Origin: Synechococcus sp. RedBA-s
Lineage (GTDB): Bacteria; Cyanobacteriota; Cyanobacteriia; PCC-6307; Cyanobiaceae
Length of the DNA: 64,000 bases
Direction of reading: 5' to 3'
NCBI RefSeq assembly: GCF_024345495.1
Contig: NZ_JAGQBF010000001.1
Span: forward strand, 124,001 to 188,000
Of the stretch, positions 36,948 through 45,164 are shown in pieces. A model generated the notes under the pieces. The model searched no databases, was not told where the DNA came from, and was given only the letters and a program-made list of their open reading frames with translations. Every line of letters starts with the position of its first letter. Positions within the stretch are counted from its first letter, which is position 1. Made by a program: the position numbers and the translations under genes.

Positions 36948-37490
36948 ATGGCCACTGCAGGCCGTAGCCGCGAAGCAGGAGCCATCCCCAAGTCTGCCGA
37001 TATCAGCAAGACAGGCGCTTCTCGCTTCCCGTTGGTGCACAAGCTGATCCATTTTGCGGATCTGCGCAATTTTTATAAGGACATGCGGGAGGCGCTCAAG
37101 GCCGCCAACCGCCGTGCCGGTGCCCAGCAGGGGCTGGTGACCAAAGCCCGCAAGAAGATCGAGGGGTTGCAGCAGCAGCTGGCTGCAGTTGAGCAGGAGC
37201 GGCTGGAGTTGCTGGCCTATCGCGAGCGGGCTGAGCAGGAAGCAGGTCAACTGGCCGAACTGCTGCCGCGCTTCAGGGGCCGGCTGCTCCAGGTGCAGCA
37301 GATCGAGCAGGCGCTCACCAATCTGGCCGATGTGAAGGAGGCCGTTGATCAACAGGATCGCCAGAGCGGCAGCCCCACCCGGCAATCGATGCAGGATCTC
37401 AAGCGCGCCGTGGAGAACCTGCTGGAGCGGGCCGATGCCGTCGATTTCTTCGAAGACGAACCCGAGAGCGGTCATGACCCGCAAAGCTGA
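36948..37490 (+). CDS. Coiled-coil hypothetical protein (180 aa)
   Basis: The ATG at 36948 gives a basic N-terminus, then a conserved-looking block FPLVHKLIHFADLRNFYKDMREALKAANRRAGAQQGLV, a long coiled coil from about residue 60 to 110 (ARKKIEGLQQQLAAVEQERLELLAYRERAEQEAGQLAELL), and an acidic end FFEDEPESGHD. No family recognised. The last 17 nt overlap the next gene in a different frame. Together with that gene it forms a two-gene unit. Confidence 0.7.
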   Translation: MATAGRSREAGAIPKSADISKTGASRFPLVHKLIHFADLRNFYKDMREALKAANRRAGAQQGLVTKARKKIEGLQQQLAAVEQERLELLAYRERAEQEAGQLAELLPRFRGRLLQVQQIEQALTNLADVKEAVDQQDRQSGSPTRQSMQDLKRAVENLLERADAVDFFEDEPESGHDPQS

Positions 37491-37971
37491 TCCCAGCACC
37501 TCGCGCACGCCGATCAGCGACGGCCTCGCTTCCGACTTGCAGGCCCTGGGATCCCTTCTCGGCAGCCATATGCGCGGCCTCGATGAGCATCTCGGCCGCC
37601 AGCACGAACGCTTATCCCTGCGTGAAGACCAGCTCATTGCAGAAAGCCGTGAACTGCTGCCTCCGGCTCCACTGGAACTGGACCACCTCAGCAAAGAACA
37701 ACTCCAGGGCCTCTGCCGCCAGCACAAGCTCAAGGGCTGGTCGAAATTGCGGCGCGATCCTCTGCTCGCCTTTGTGGCTGCGGCGCTCGCCCAGGCTTCA
37801 GCCCACTCCTCCGGCTCCCCAACGCCGTTGGAAGCATCGTTGAGCCCGGCCGCCATCTCTCGAATCGAGCGGTTGCTGCTGCTGCTGCTCCAGCACCTGG
37901 CCGTCTCCCCAGAGCAGATCCAAGAGGCCTGGGACGCTCCACTTGACTCTCCAGTCGGCTGGACACCTTAG
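37474..37971 (+). CDS. Hypothetical protein with a SAP/Rho-N-like motif
   Basis: 165 residues from an ATG inside the end of the upstream gene. The middle reads LELDHLSKEQLQGLCRQHKLKGWSKLRRDPLLAFV; this looks like a SAP or Rho-N-terminal helix-extended-helix motif (L..L..L....KG.SKLRK..L), a nucleic-acid-binding fold. The C-terminus has a Leu-rich helix (RIERLLLLLLQHLAVSPEQIQEAWD). Function unknown. Confidence in the gene is good, in the motif moderate. Confidence 0.65.
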   Translation: MTRKADPSTSRTPISDGLASDLQALGSLLGSHMRGLDEHLGRQHERLSLREDQLIAESRELLPPAPLELDHLSKEQLQGLCRQHKLKGWSKLRRDPLLAFVAAALAQASAHSSGSPTPLEASLSPAAISRIERLLLLLLQHLAVSPEQIQEAWDAPLDSPVGWTP

Positions 37972-37998
37972 GGTCAGGTCATCGCCCAGCCGCCGCTG

Positions 37999-38168
37999 AT
38001 GACTGCCCCACCCGCCACCGCAGACGTCACTTCTGTGATCTTGGCGATGGCACTGCACGGCTCTCCACCACGTCTCCGGGCCAGGAGTATGTGATCGACA
38101 TCTCGCGAGTGCCACAGGTGTGGCCCTGGGCGCTGAGCAAGCTGCCCTTCAGCCGTGCTGGCGCCTGA
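37999..38168 (+). pseudogene. Possible frameshifted small gene
   Basis: An ATG at 37999 opens MTAPPATADVTSVI; the best continuation needs a one-base shift near 38040 to read LGDGTARLSTTSPGQEYVIDISRV and end PQVWPWALSKLPFSRAGA, stop at 38166. The second part is ordered and coding-like, and the end overlaps the convergent glutamine-synthetase-like gene by 20 nt. No family recognised. A sequencing error is an alternative to decay. Confidence 0.4.
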
Positions 38169-39396
38169 GGCTCTCGTAGGCCTGGCAGAAGGGTTCCCCC
38201 AGGGCGTCGCGCAGCACCGTGTCGGCGGCGAAGGCGGCCAGGGCCGCGTCGAGGCTGGCGGGCAGGGAGGCCGCGGTGCCGGGAGCCGGCGGGTCGGTGT
38301 AGAGGTTGGCGTCGTTGCGGGGGCCGGGGTCGAGCTGGCGCTCGAGGCCGTCGAGGCCGGCGGCCAGCACCGCCGCCGGCAGCAGATAGGGGTTGGCGGC
38401 GCTGTCGGCGAGGCGCAGCTCCAGGCGCTGGTCGTCGGGGATGCGCACCATGTGGCTGCGGTTGTTGCCGCCGTAGCTGATCCAGCCCGGTGACCAGGTG
38501 GCGCCGGAGTTGGTGGTCTGGCCGCCGAGGCGGGCGTAGCTCTCGGCGGTGGGATTGGTGAGGGCGCAGAGGGCCGGGGCATGGGCCAGCAGACCACCGA
38601 GGAAGTGATAGGCCAGCGGCGAGAGGCCCAGCGCGCCGCGGGGCTCGTGGAAGAGGTTGCGGCCCGAGGCGTCCCAGAGGGAATGGTGCAGGTGGGCGCC
38701 ACTGCCGGTGAGCTGGGGGAAGGGCTTGGGCCCGAAACTCACCCGCCAGCCCAGCGGTTCCGCCATCGACTGGGCCATCACCCGGAAGAGGGCGTGGCGG
38801 TCAGCGGTCACCAGAGCGTCGGCGAAGGTCCAGTTGATCTCGAACTGGCCGTTGGCATCCTCGTGATCGGCCTGATACGGCCCCCAGCCCAGCTCCTCCA
38901 TCGCTTCGAGCAGGCCGCCGATCAGCTCGAACTGGCGCATCAAGGCCAGCTGGTCGTAGCAGGGTTTCACCTGGGTGTCGCGGCCATCGGCGATCGCCGC
39001 GCCGCCGGGTTGCAGCAGGAAGAACTCGGCTTCCACCCCCGTGCGGAAGCTGTAGCCCAGCTGCGCTACCCGCTCCAGCTGGCGGCGCAGCACCCAGCGC
39101 GGCGACTGCTCCAATGGCCGGCCCTTCACCCGCAGATCGGTGGCCAGCCAGGCCACGGACCGCTGCCAGGGCAATACCGCCAGGCTGGCGGGATCGGGGA
39201 TGCCGAGCACATCGGGATCGGCCGGGGTCATCGCCAGCCAGGCGGCGAAACCGGCGAAGCCGGCGCCATCGCGGGCCAGCTGATCGGCGGCACTGGCGGG
39301 CACCAGTTTGGCCCGCTGCACCCCGAACAGATCGGAGAAGGAGAAGAGGAAGTGGCGGATGCCGTGGTCGGCGGCGTAGCGGGCCAGGTCGGTCAT
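38149..39396 (-). CDS. GlnT-type (type III) glutamine synthetase-like amide ligase
   Basis: 415 residues from the ATG at 39396. Glutamine synthetase fold: N-terminal beta-grasp part FLFSFSDLFGVQRAKLVPA, the ATP/metal motif VEAEFFLLQ, DHEDANGQFEINWTFADAL, FGPKPFPQLTGSGAHLHHSLW and YGGNNRSHMVRI, LELRLADSAANPYLLPAAVLAAGLDGLE. This sequence type is closest to GlnT ligases, some of which make gamma-glutamyl amides rather than glutamine. It is not the housekeeping GlnA (no GlnA-type adenylylation loop seen). It follows the MetX-like gene by 4 nt. Confidence 0.82.
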   Translation of the reverse strand: MTDLARYAADHGIRHFLFSFSDLFGVQRAKLVPASAADQLARDGAGFAGFAAWLAMTPADPDVLGIPDPASLAVLPWQRSVAWLATDLRVKGRPLEQSPRWVLRRQLERVAQLGYSFRTGVEAEFFLLQPGGAAIADGRDTQVKPCYDQLALMRQFELIGGLLEAMEELGWGPYQADHEDANGQFEINWTFADALVTADRHALFRVMAQSMAEPLGWRVSFGPKPFPQLTGSGAHLHHSLWDASGRNLFHEPRGALGLSPLAYHFLGGLLAHAPALCALTNPTAESYARLGGQTTNSGATWSPGWISYGGNNRSHMVRIPDDQRLELRLADSAANPYLLPAAVLAAGLDGLERQLDPGPRNDANLYTDPPAPGTAASLPASLDAALAAFAADTVLRDALGEPFCQAYESLRRQHG

Positions 39397-39400
39397 GGGC

Positions 39401-40444
39401 TCAATCGTGGCAAAGGTGCTCCAGGGCGGCACGGATCAAGGCCTGCTCCCGCGGCGCCTCGCGGGGATTGCCGGCCCGGTGCCCCAGCACCGACTCCAGC
39501 CGCTCGAAGTGGGCGCCGGGGATGCAGGCGGCTTCCGCGGCGCAGTCGTCCGGGGGGAAATAGAGGTCGTGGGAGCCGGCGATCACGGTGGTGCGGGCCG
39601 TGATCCGCCCCAGGGCGGCGGCCAGCTCCAAGGGGGTGCCATCCCCCTGGGCGGCCCCGACGGCGGCGCCGAGATCGTTGGCCAGCCAGGTGTCGAGCAT
39701 GGCCAGCAGATCGCGGGGATCATGGCGGCGGTAGGCCGGCAACCAGCTGCGCTCCACGTAGTCGTCCACGCTGGTGTAGCCCAGAGCCTCGTGCAGACCC
39801 TGCCGGTAGTAGGCCTGGCTGGCGGCCCAGCTGGCGTAGATCAGGGCGAAGCTGCGCAGCCCCTGTTCGGGTGTGGCCCTGAAGTGTTCTCCATCCCAGG
39901 CGGGATCACTGGTGAGGGACTGGCGCAGGCTGAGCAGGAACAGGCGGTTGTGGGGTTTGGTGCGGGCCGTGCCGCAGAGGCAGCAGATCCGCTCCACCCG
40001 CTGCGGCTCCAGGGCCGCCCAGTGGTAGGCCTGCTGCGCCCCCATCGACCAGCCGTAGATCAGGGCGAGGTGCTCCACCCTGAACACCTCCTGGATCAGA
40101 CGTTTCTGGGCAGCCACGTTGTCGGCGTGATGGATCACCCAGCCCTGCTCGGCCACGCCCATCACCGCGTTGCTGGGGCTGCTGGAGCGGCCGTTGCCGA
40201 ACTGGCTCACCAGCAGCACGCACCATCGCTGGGGATCGAGAATCGGCCCCACCACCCAGTCGATATCCTCGGGCCAGGCGCCGTAGGAGCTGGGGTAGAG
40301 CACCAGGTTGGAGCGCGCGGCGTTGATCTCACCGAACACCCGGTAGGCCAGACGGGCGTTGGCCAGTTCCTTGCCGCAGCTGAGCGGCAGGCGGCCCAGC
40401 TCAAACACGGCATCCCGGCCCTTGATCGCCGCGGCCACGCTCAT
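39401..40444 (-). CDS. MetX-like (homoserine O-acetyltransferase family) alpha/beta-fold acyltransferase or hydrolase
   Basis: 347 residues from the ATG at 40444. Alpha/beta-hydrolase fold: LPLSCGKELANARLAYRVFGE, NLVLYPSSYG, the nucleophile elbow YGWSMGAQQAYHWA (Ser in GWSMG), a late Asp/His pair (GSHDLYFPPDDC, VLGHRAGNPREAPREQ). MetX uses acetyl-CoA and homoserine, but this group also includes hydrolases. The 4-nt ATGA overlap with the desaturase gene and 4-nt gap to the GlnT-like gene make a tight operon, so a specialised acyl transfer is inferred rather than methionine synthesis. Confidence 0.78.
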   Translation of the reverse strand: MSVAAAIKGRDAVFELGRLPLSCGKELANARLAYRVFGEINAARSNLVLYPSSYGAWPEDIDWVVGPILDPQRWCVLLVSQFGNGRSSSPSNAVMGVAEQGWVIHHADNVAAQKRLIQEVFRVEHLALIYGWSMGAQQAYHWAALEPQRVERICCLCGTARTKPHNRLFLLSLRQSLTSDPAWDGEHFRATPEQGLRSFALIYASWAASQAYYRQGLHEALGYTSVDDYVERSWLPAYRRHDPRDLLAMLDTWLANDLGAAVGAAQGDGTPLELAAALGRITARTTVIAGSHDLYFPPDDCAAEAACIPGAHFERLESVLGHRAGNPREAPREQALIRAALEHLCHD

Positions 40445-41409
40445 GTGGCTGGTGCCGGCAGAGGGGATACCCCTGGCAGCTCCAGCCTTGAGGGATCGGC
40501 CAGGAAGGCCCGGTGCACCGCCAGGTAGCCCGGTTCGTTGTGCTCCAGCCGCGGGGCGATCCAGCCGTGGGCTGCCGGCAGGGCATGGAAGGGCAGCGAG
40601 GCCAGCAGGTGATGCTCGACGTGGAACGGCATGTTCCACATCAGCCAGCGCAGGGGCGCCAGGGTGTGGGTGGTGCGTGTGTTCCGCAGCACGTCGGCGC
40701 TGGTGCTGCAGCCGCCGTGCTCAGCCAGCAGCACGAAGCGCAGCAGGGGCTGGCCCAGGGCCAGCGGCAGCAGCCACTGCCAGAGCAGGAAGCCATTGGC
40801 GCCCGGCAGCGACAACAGCAGCACCAGCCCATAGACGCCGAACTGGAGTCGGATCGAGCGGCGCAGCGCCGGGGCGGCCTCGGCGGGGATGTAGGGGCGA
40901 TCACCGAAGTTGCCACTCAGACCGGCGGCGTGGCCGCGCAGCTTGCCGATCCACCAGGGCAGCCCGCTCAACTCCAGCAGGTAGGCCCAGCGGCTGGTGG
41001 GCGGCGCATCCTCCAGCTCCGGGTCCAGGCCCGGCTGGTGGGTGTGGCGGTGGTGCCACTGGTGGTAGCGCCGGTAGAAATCGGCGTTGTAGAAGCTCAG
41101 CACCCCGGCCCACCAGGCCAGGCCGTCGTTGAGCCGGCGGCTGGCGAAGGCGGTGCGGTGGCCGCACTCGTGCATGGCGCAGAAGGCGAAGGCCAGGCCC
41201 CAGCCCAGCAGCAGCAGGGCCGGCAAGCGCAGCGCCCAGGGCAGGCGTTCATCCCCCCAGATCAGTCCGCTCACCAGGATCAGCGCCCCATGCCCGGCAG
41301 CCTGCCGCCAGCCGGCCGCATCGGAGCGAAGGTTGAGCTGGCGCAGGGTATCGGCGGGAATCAGCTCAGGGCTTGACGGTGTGGCCGCGGCTGGAACCTT
41401 TGGGGCCAT
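40441..41409 (-). CDS. Fatty acid desaturase family membrane protein
   Basis: 322 residues from the ATG at 41409. The three histidine boxes are present: HECGH, HQWHHRHTH and HVEHHL, which ligate the di-iron centre, among four or so membrane spans (LILVSGLIWG, WALRLPALLLLGWGLAFAFC, YGLVLLLSLPGANG). The box pattern fits acyl-lipid or fatty-acid-type hydroxylase/desaturases; substrate chain and position cannot be told. It is the first gene of the three-gene operon with the MetX-like and GlnT-like genes. Confidence 0.88.
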   Translation of the reverse strand: MAPKVPAAATPSSPELIPADTLRQLNLRSDAAGWRQAAGHGALILVSGLIWGDERLPWALRLPALLLLGWGLAFAFCAMHECGHRTAFASRRLNDGLAWWAGVLSFYNADFYRRYHQWHHRHTHQPGLDPELEDAPPTSRWAYLLELSGLPWWIGKLRGHAAGLSGNFGDRPYIPAEAAPALRRSIRLQFGVYGLVLLLSLPGANGFLLWQWLLPLALGQPLLRFVLLAEHGGCSTSADVLRNTRTTHTLAPLRWLMWNMPFHVEHHLLASLPFHALPAAHGWIAPRLEHNEPGYLAVHRAFLADPSRLELPGVSPLPAPAT

Positions 41410-42362
41410 GGCTGGGGAGTTCACCCTCGGCGCTGCTGGAAGCCTCCACTTAAGGGGAATCAGCCAAGGGTCGCGGCAGCGAATCCCACAGACCCGCAAG
41501 AAACAGGAATGCAACGCTCGGCCCTATCTGTTCTCCCATTCCCAGGGTTCGGCGTCAGGCCGTCACCCGGATCAATCCCGTGCCCGGGGCCAACGCGAAA
41601 CACCCTGGTCGGTCACTGTCGGTGAGGATTCGGCTCAGCCACTCCACGTCACAGCCCAGTGCCCGACGTCGATCAGCTGCTGCGGATCAGCGCCCCATGA
41701 GCCATCGTGCTGGGCCACGCGCTCAGCAGCACCACGCGCCTGCTTGCTGTACGACAACATCTTCCGTGACAGTTGTTGCCGCAAGTGCTGGTGAGGACAG
41801 GAGTGGCTACTGTCACTGCCCCTGACAAGTCTTCAGGAGAGTCTTTCGCGAAGCGTGTTGTTTTCATGCAGAAGAACTGAGGCACTTATTTTGTGCTTTG
41901 CTGGTATCCTACTTCGATACTTTCTTGTCACTGACTTGGCACTGACTTGGAATAGTCGCGTTGCGCCGTGAAAGGGGTCTCAGCTTGTTTTTGACGGCTT
42001 CATGGATCGCAAAGTGATCGTCTGGGCTGATCAGATCTTTGTGACTATTGTCACATTCAAGCCGTTGAGTCAAGACTTGCTGCACCTTGTTGTCATGGCG
42101 GATCTCGGTTCCAGAAGCATGCATCAATACAGGGTTGAAGCCGAAATTGTGTCTATAGACAATGGAGATGGGGCTGGTCATTGACTAATAGTCTCGGCTC
42201 TTCGACGAGGTGGCTGCCCATCCAATACCTCGTAGAATGGAACGTCTTTGTATTGCCTCTCTGCGCCTTCCGGCAGAGAATGGCCTTCCGTCGGTAGCGC
42301 TTGATACGTAGTGAGGCAATGGATTCAGTTATGCAGATCGATGGATTAATAAAATTCCAATT
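41410..42362. other. 950-nt AT-richer intergenic region without a recognisable gene
   Basis: Base composition is lower in GC than the flanks, particularly after 41850. Small frames on both strands have no recognisable motif. A two-copy 11-bp tandem repeat lies at 41929-41950. The region separates the desaturase operon from the DUF1348 gene and probably is accessory or decayed DNA. Confidence 0.6.
41929..41950. repeat. Tandem direct repeat, 2 x 11 bp
   Basis: CACTGACTTGG occurs twice in immediate succession (41929-41939 and 41940-41950) in the AT-richer intergenic region. Only two copies, so it may be a replication-slippage trace. Confidence 0.7.
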
Positions 42363-42848
42363 TTGACCGAGATCACATCCCAGACCGCAAAACCTCCGCT
42401 GCCACCGTTCAATCAAGAAACGGCGATACAGAAAGCAAGAATGGCGGAGGATGCCTGGAATTCCAGGGATCCCCTCAGAGTATCGCAGGCCTACACGGAA
42501 GACAGCTACTGGCGTAATCGCTCAGAATTCATCACGGGCCGCCAAGAAATTGTGGCGTTCCTCAAGCGAAAGTGGGCCAAGGAGAATGGCTATCGGTTGA
42601 TCAAGGAGGTATGGGCCTGGCACGACAACCGCATTGCGGTCCGTTTTCAGTACGAGTGGCATGATGAAAGCGGCCAGTGGTATCGGGCCTATGGCAACGA
42701 AAACTGGGAGTTCAGTGATCAGGGTCTGATGAGGCGGCGAGAGGCCAGCATCAACGATGTGCCGATTGCCGACGAGGACCGCAAATTCCTCTGGCCGCAG
42801 GGACCGAGGCCACAAGACCACCCTGGTCTCACAGAACTCGGCCTTTGA
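42363..42848 (+). CDS. DUF1348 family protein (NTF2/SnoaL-like fold)
   Basis: 161 residues as read from a TTG at 42363. Family features: [47 protein letters not shown] and [40 protein letters not shown], then [11 protein letters not shown] and a C-terminal proline-rich tail. The fold is a small cone of NTF2-like type; function in the family is unknown. Convergent with cynS, separated by 15 nt. It is in the AT-richer accessory patch. Confidence 0.85.
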   Translation: MTEITSQTAKPPLPPFNQETAIQKARMAEDAWNSRDPLRVSQAYTEDSYWRNRSEFITGRQEIVAFLKRKWAKENGYRLIKEVWAWHDNRIAVRFQYEWHDESGQWYRAYGNENWEFSDQGLMRRREASINDVPIADEDRKFLWPQGPRPQDHPGLTELGL

Positions 42849-42863
42849 TGGAAGCTGTTCGGG

Positions 42864-43310
42864 TCACCACTTCTTGTAAGCAAGGAACTTGCCGCACATG
42901 GTGACCTTGACTCGGTCGCCGGCTGGATGTTCCACTTTATCGACCTCCATGGTGAAGTCGATTGCACTCATGATGCCATCACCGAATTTCTCCTGGATGA
43001 CATCTTTCAGCGGCAGACCATACACCTGCATGATTTCGTAGAAGCGATAGATGAGGGGATCGGTGGGGAGTTCAGGGTCGAGACACCCCTTCACCGGAGG
43101 TGTGGAGAGTTCGTTGGCCAGGCTGGGATCGAGATCCAGGGCTGCCAGAAGGATCTGTGCTTCCTCCGGCGAGGCCGTGGCCTGGCCGTAGAGCAGGCTC
43201 GCAATCCATACTTCATCGCGATTCAGAAGTGATTCCAGCTCGGTAAAGCTGATGCCTTTCCGGCGCTTGGCGTTGAGCAGGGTATGGCTGAGTGGGGTCA
43301 GTGGGCTCAT
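42864..43310 (-). CDS. cynS: Cyanate hydratase
   Basis: 148 residues from the ATG at 43310. It converts cyanate and bicarbonate to ammonia and CO2. The N-terminal helix-turn-helix-like domain ([32 protein letters not shown]) is followed by the catalytic domain [37 protein letters not shown], in which R89, E92 and S115 occupy the positions of E. coli R96, E99 and S122. It provides a nitrogen source. No cyanate transporter is adjacent, but an HPP-family (nitrite-transport-like) remnant lies upstream. I saw no clear NtcA box (GTAN8TAC). Confidence 0.94.
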   Translation of the reverse strand: MSPLTPLSHTLLNAKRRKGISFTELESLLNRDEVWIASLLYGQATASPEEAQILLAALDLDPSLANELSTPPVKGCLDPELPTDPLIYRFYEIMQVYGLPLKDVIQEKFGDGIMSAIDFTMEVDKVEHPAGDRVKVTMCGKFLAYKKW

Positions 43311-43713
43311 GGCTTGATCGAAAAAGTGGGGGAGCGTTGAACGAGGAAGCGAGCTTCTGGCAGGCTTGGAAAAGCCGCAGCGGAATTTTTCCATATTACG
43401 GGGTCCTCCCATTCCGCTACCACTGCCTCCTTCACACCTGGAGCATCGCCGCCGCGATCGTTCCGATGCGGTTCCCCCAAGGCTCCCTCACCAATGGCGG
43501 AAATGGGCTTTTACTGAGGGCGCGCAGAATCGATTCACGGTGGTCCCACGTGGTGATCACCACCTGCTTATCCACCACGCCCTCCTTCCCTGATGCCTCA
43601 GTCCCCGTATTGCTGGCCGCCACCACCATGGCGACCCTTTCAGATCGCGACTTGGCTACTTAATTGAGGCCATTGTCGTTGCTGAGTTCGTTTGCCAATA
43701 CAGAGAATCCAAT

Positions 43714-43845
43714 CCACCGGCAGGCTCGAACCCGGTGATTGTGTTTCCGATGCTGCCCACCCTGGCGGGCGCTCTGGTCGTCACCCTGATGGCCCGCCTC
43801 TACAACAACGCCGTGCGCAACAGCCGCTACCCGAAACACTGGTGA
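43714..43845 (+). pseudogene. C-terminal remnant of an HPP-family membrane protein
   Basis: The frame reads PPAGSNPVIVFPMLPTLAGAL then VVTLMARLYNNAVRNSRYPKHW and stop, which resembles the last membrane segments of HPP-family proteins (PPAGSNP and a C-terminal RYPKHW). The start is missing and the middle looks shortened. HPP proteins are known as nitrite transporters in cyanobacteria, which fits the neighbouring cynS, but only a fragment remains. Confidence 0.5.
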
Positions 43846-43870
43846 GGGCGAGTGCGGCCACTGCCCGGGA

Positions 43871-45154
43871 CTACGGGGCCCCTGGGCGTTCTTCTGCTCG
43901 ATCCGTCGCTCGTTCCGGCGTGGTCTGATCCGTTCTGGCCTGGTGCTCCACCTGCTGCGGGAAGGGAATCTCGATGGCCTCCTCGCTGAAGCGGTGCCAG
44001 ATGGCGATGCTCACCTCACTCTTGATGCCAGAGTTGTTCATTGGATTCTCGATCCAGTAGCGCAGGGCGTAGTTGATCGCCGAATCTCCGTAGCTGAGCA
44101 GCAGGGCCTTCGGGGCCGGCTGGGGCAGCACCCGCGGTGAAGCCAGAGCCACTTGCTCCAGCAGGCCAATCACGGTTTCAGGGTCGTGGCGATAGGCGGC
44201 CGACACGTCCACCTGGCTGCGGCGCATCCGGTCGGAGCCCGTGTAGGTGGTGGTGGTGGTGGTGAAGAAGTCCTGGTTTGGCACCACCAGCTCGGCGTTG
44301 TCGCGGTCGCGCCAGAGAACGGCGGCCCGCAGCCCCAGGCTGCGCACTTCGCAGGGGTCGCCATCGATGAACAGGATCTCGCCTGGCCGCACGGATCCCT
44401 CGAACAACAGCCACAGCCCACTGATGAAGTTGGAGAACACCTCCTTGATGCCGAAGCCCAGGCCCACCGAGAGGCCACCGGCCATGGCGGCGATCGCGGT
44501 GGGGTTGAGCCCGATCCGGTGCATCACCCACAGGACTCCGCCGCCGATCAGCAGGTAGCGGCAGGCGATCTGGATCGCCTGCCGGGTTCCCTGGCTCAAC
44601 CCCAGCAGCCGCTGCAGGAGTCCGCCCAGCCAGGCCACCGGAAACTCCGACAGCACCACCAGGAAATAGGGAATGGTGAACAGCAGCACGGCGCCGCCGG
44701 TGCTGAGCGGTTCGTTGAACAGGCGGAAAAGTGGAATATCGGCCACCTCCTGCAGCGAATCGAGCTGGTTGACCAGGGATCCCGCCAGGAACAGCAGAAA
44801 GAGGGGCTTGACGATGCGGCCGTAGAGACGATCGGTCGGTGCCGCCCCGAAGCGCCCAGCCAGCACCACCCGGGCCACGATCAGCCCCTGCCAGATGGCA
44901 TAAACCCGCACGGCGTACTCCACCAGGCCGGTCGGTTGCCCGAGCGCCTGGAGGAGTTCGGCGCTCAGCCACAGGGCCAACAGCAGACCGAGGCTGCCCA
45001 GCAGCCGCACCAGGGGGGGGCGTGCGGCCAGCCGGGGTTCGATGCCCCAGTGGTGGCCGAGCATCAGTGCCGCGATCGCGAATCCCTGCAGCAGCACCAG
45101 GGGGCGGCTGAGGTAGCCCAGCCAGCCGGCGATCTCGAGGAGAAGCTTGTCCAT
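43871..45154 (-). CDS. MscS-family mechanosensitive channel
   Basis: 427 residues. Several N-terminal membrane spans precede the MscS pore helix and beta domain: MHRIGLNPTAIAAMAGGLSVGLGFGIKEVFSNFISGLWLLFEGSVRPGEILFI, VRSLGLRAAVLWRDRDNAELVVPNQDFFTTTTTTYTG, then the C-terminal alpha/beta part. A Thr run (six in a row) is encoded by repeated GGTGGT on the complement. Longer N-terminus than E. coli MscS, similar to the YnaI/MscK-like subgroup. It follows the solute-binding lipoprotein by 10 nt. Confidence 0.9.
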   Translation of the reverse strand: MDKLLLEIAGWLGYLSRPLVLLQGFAIAALMLGHHWGIEPRLAARPPLVRLLGSLGLLLALWLSAELLQALGQPTGLVEYAVRVYAIWQGLIVARVVLAGRFGAAPTDRLYGRIVKPLFLLFLAGSLVNQLDSLQEVADIPLFRLFNEPLSTGGAVLLFTIPYFLVVLSEFPVAWLGGLLQRLLGLSQGTRQAIQIACRYLLIGGGVLWVMHRIGLNPTAIAAMAGGLSVGLGFGIKEVFSNFISGLWLLFEGSVRPGEILFIDGDPCEVRSLGLRAAVLWRDRDNAELVVPNQDFFTTTTTTYTGSDRMRRSQVDVSAAYRHDPETVIGLLEQVALASPRVLPQPAPKALLLSYGDSAINYALRYWIENPMNNSGIKSEVSIAIWHRFSEEAIEIPFPQQVEHQARTDQTTPERATDRAEERPGAP

Positions 45155-45164
45155 TGGCCCGTGC

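Noticed and set aside
41909-42181. 90-codon minus-strand frame in the 41.4-42.4 kb gap
   Set aside because: No motif, composition like the AT-richer noncoding patch.
43311-43450. NtcA site (GTAN8TAC) for cynS
   Set aside because: Only partial GTA matches are present; no TAC at the proper spacing.
43432-43629. 65-codon minus-strand frame starting MVVAASNTGTEASGKEG
   Set aside because: It has an ATG and reads moderately protein-like, but I could link it to no family and it sits in the accessory intergenic patch; too weak to list as a gene.
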